DNA from: Flavobacteriales bacterium
GTDB taxonomy: Bacteria > Bacteroidota > Bacteroidia > Flavobacteriales > Flavobacteriaceae
Reading direction: 5' to 3'
Length of the DNA stretch: 7,575 nt
Assembly: GCA_027003085.1 (NCBI GenBank)
Contig: JALWYR010000053.1
Location: 1-7,575 of the forward strand
Shown one piece after another: positions 7,331-7,575 of this stretch (the stretch's first letter is position 1; each line of letters starts with the position of its first letter). The position numbers and the translations under genes are program-made. A model generated the notes under the pieces. It saw only the letters and a list, made by a program, of their open reading frames with translations. It had not been told where the DNA came from and made no database searches.

Positions 7331-7360
7331 TAATTTAACTTGTTTTAAATCATTATTTTA
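7329..7360 (+). terminator. Candidate weak AT-rich terminator hairpin after the two-gene module
   Basis: Starting at the nuclease stop codon, AATAAT (7329-7334) and TTAA (7335-7338) can pair with TTAA (7345-7348) and ATTATT (7352-7357), leaving a three-base bulge and a six-base loop, with a few Ts immediately after. The stem is entirely A/T and therefore weak. It also marks the sharp boundary between the AT-rich module and the GC-rich segment that follows. Confidence 0.25.
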
Positions 7361-7575
7361 CCGCGCCAGGGATGGGAGCGGTTATGCGGCGAAGGGGCGA
7401 AAGTGTTTTTTTGCGCCGGCGCCGGGGGCTCCCGGAGGAAGAGACCACAGCGCCGGCCATGCAAAAACCGACGCACCCAAGCCGCATTTGAGCGGACAGC
7501 CCGGTGGCTGCGGCGTGAACGCCGGCGGGTGCGAAAGCGCTCCGCCGTCTTGAAGCAACCGCCGATGCGTGAACG
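7361..7575. ncRNA. GC-rich structured element with paired GAGCGG boxes (putative RNA or Bacteroidota repeat element)
   Basis: This stretch appears non-coding and abruptly GC-rich. Two GAGCGG boxes (7376-7381 and 7490-7495) lie in direct orientation and flank a nested inverted repeat symmetrically: GAGCGG, TT, then ATGCGGC (7384-7390), which pairs with GCCGCAT (7481-7487), followed by TT and GAGCGG. Inside are TTTTTGC (7408-7414) with GCAAAAA (7461-7467), GCCGGCGC (7415-7422) with GCGCCGGC (7450-7457), and CGGG/CCCG (7423-7426 with 7431-7434). Past the second box come ACAGCCCGG and two more hairpins. From memory, the AGCGG-stem-AGCGGACAGC arrangement recurs in intergenic regions of many Flavobacteria and relatives, which I cannot verify here. 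The layout could be a repeat family, a structured RNA (such as the Rfam Flavo-1 motif) or a transcript 3' end. The strand is given as undetermined, though box order favours plus. The right boundary may lie outside the window. Confidence 0.4.
7511..7546 (+). other. Tandem stable hairpins, one with a GAAA tetraloop
   Basis: Two compact hairpins sit at the end of the GC-rich element. The first pairs CGGCG (7511-7515) with CGCCG (7520-7524) around TGAA. The second is a 9-base-pair stem at 7524-7546: GGCGG with CCGCC, then GTGC with GCGC (including one G-U pair), capped by GAAA (7533-7536), with a single bulged T at 7541. A GNRA-capped, long, nearly perfect stem is typical of folded RNA and unlikely to be a by-product of coding sequence. 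The two stems share one boundary base, so they would stack closely in a transcript. Confidence 0.45.

Noticed and set aside
7284..7553. Plus-strand open frame running through the GC-rich tail, and an apparently open minus-strand frame over the same bases
   Set aside because: The plus frame starts inside the nuclease gene. Both encode low-complexity G/A/P/R-rich sequence with no domain, and the GC-rich inverted repeats explain the lack of stops.
7361..7575. RNase P RNA, tmRNA or SRP RNA fragment
   Set aside because: Short similarities (GGAGGAA, GAAGCAACC) exist, but the conserved cores of these RNAs are absent.
1..7575. tRNA genes, CRISPR array, transposase or integrase
   Set aside because: No cloverleaf sequence, no regularly spaced repeats, and no DDE, HUH or tyrosine-recombinase motifs were seen on either strand.

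Overview
The window looks like a chromosomal segment from a member of the Bacteroidota. The supporting evidence is a DsbD-type thioredoxin protein with the family's Bacteroidota-like final membrane segment, candidate promoters of the TAnnTTTG type, A-rich leaders without clear Shine-Dalgarno sequences, and a single-chain GcvP. This is inferred from family resemblance and not from a database search.

Layout. Bases 1-707 (+) hold the C-terminal part of a thiol:disulfide interchange protein cut by the window edge. It converges on a three-gene minus-strand cluster, and a short terminator-like region separates the two. Read 5' to 3', the cluster is pepT (5400-4165, tripeptide aminopeptidase), gcvP (4151-1299, glycine decarboxylase P-protein) and a 2H-phosphoesterase/LigT-like gene (1318-755). 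pepT and gcvP are 13 nt apart, and gcvP overlaps the last gene by 20 nt, so they are probably co-transcribed from a promoter just upstream of pepT. Peptide release of amino acids and glycine cleavage fit together loosely. The 2H enzyme seems linked only by translation.

Bases 5401-5574 are a divergent, AT-rich promoter region with an inverted repeat. Downstream on the plus strand is a two-gene, visibly AT-rich module: an ABC/OLD-like AAA ATPase without a nuclease domain (5575-6894), overlapped by a small gene with a PD-(D/E)XK-like motif set (6884-7330). The composition differs sharply from the housekeeping genes, which suggests horizontal acquisition. The pairing of an ABC-type ATPase with a nuclease in trans is the arrangement of several known phage-defence systems (Septu, Gabija, PARIS, OLD-like). 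This pair does not match any of those that I can name, and it is the best candidate here for an undescribed system.

The last ~215 bases are abruptly GC-rich and appear non-coding. They contain two GAGCGG boxes placed symmetrically around a long nested inverted repeat, followed by a GAAA-capped hairpin. This looks like a structured RNA or repeat element of a kind I recall as recurring in Bacteroidota genomes.
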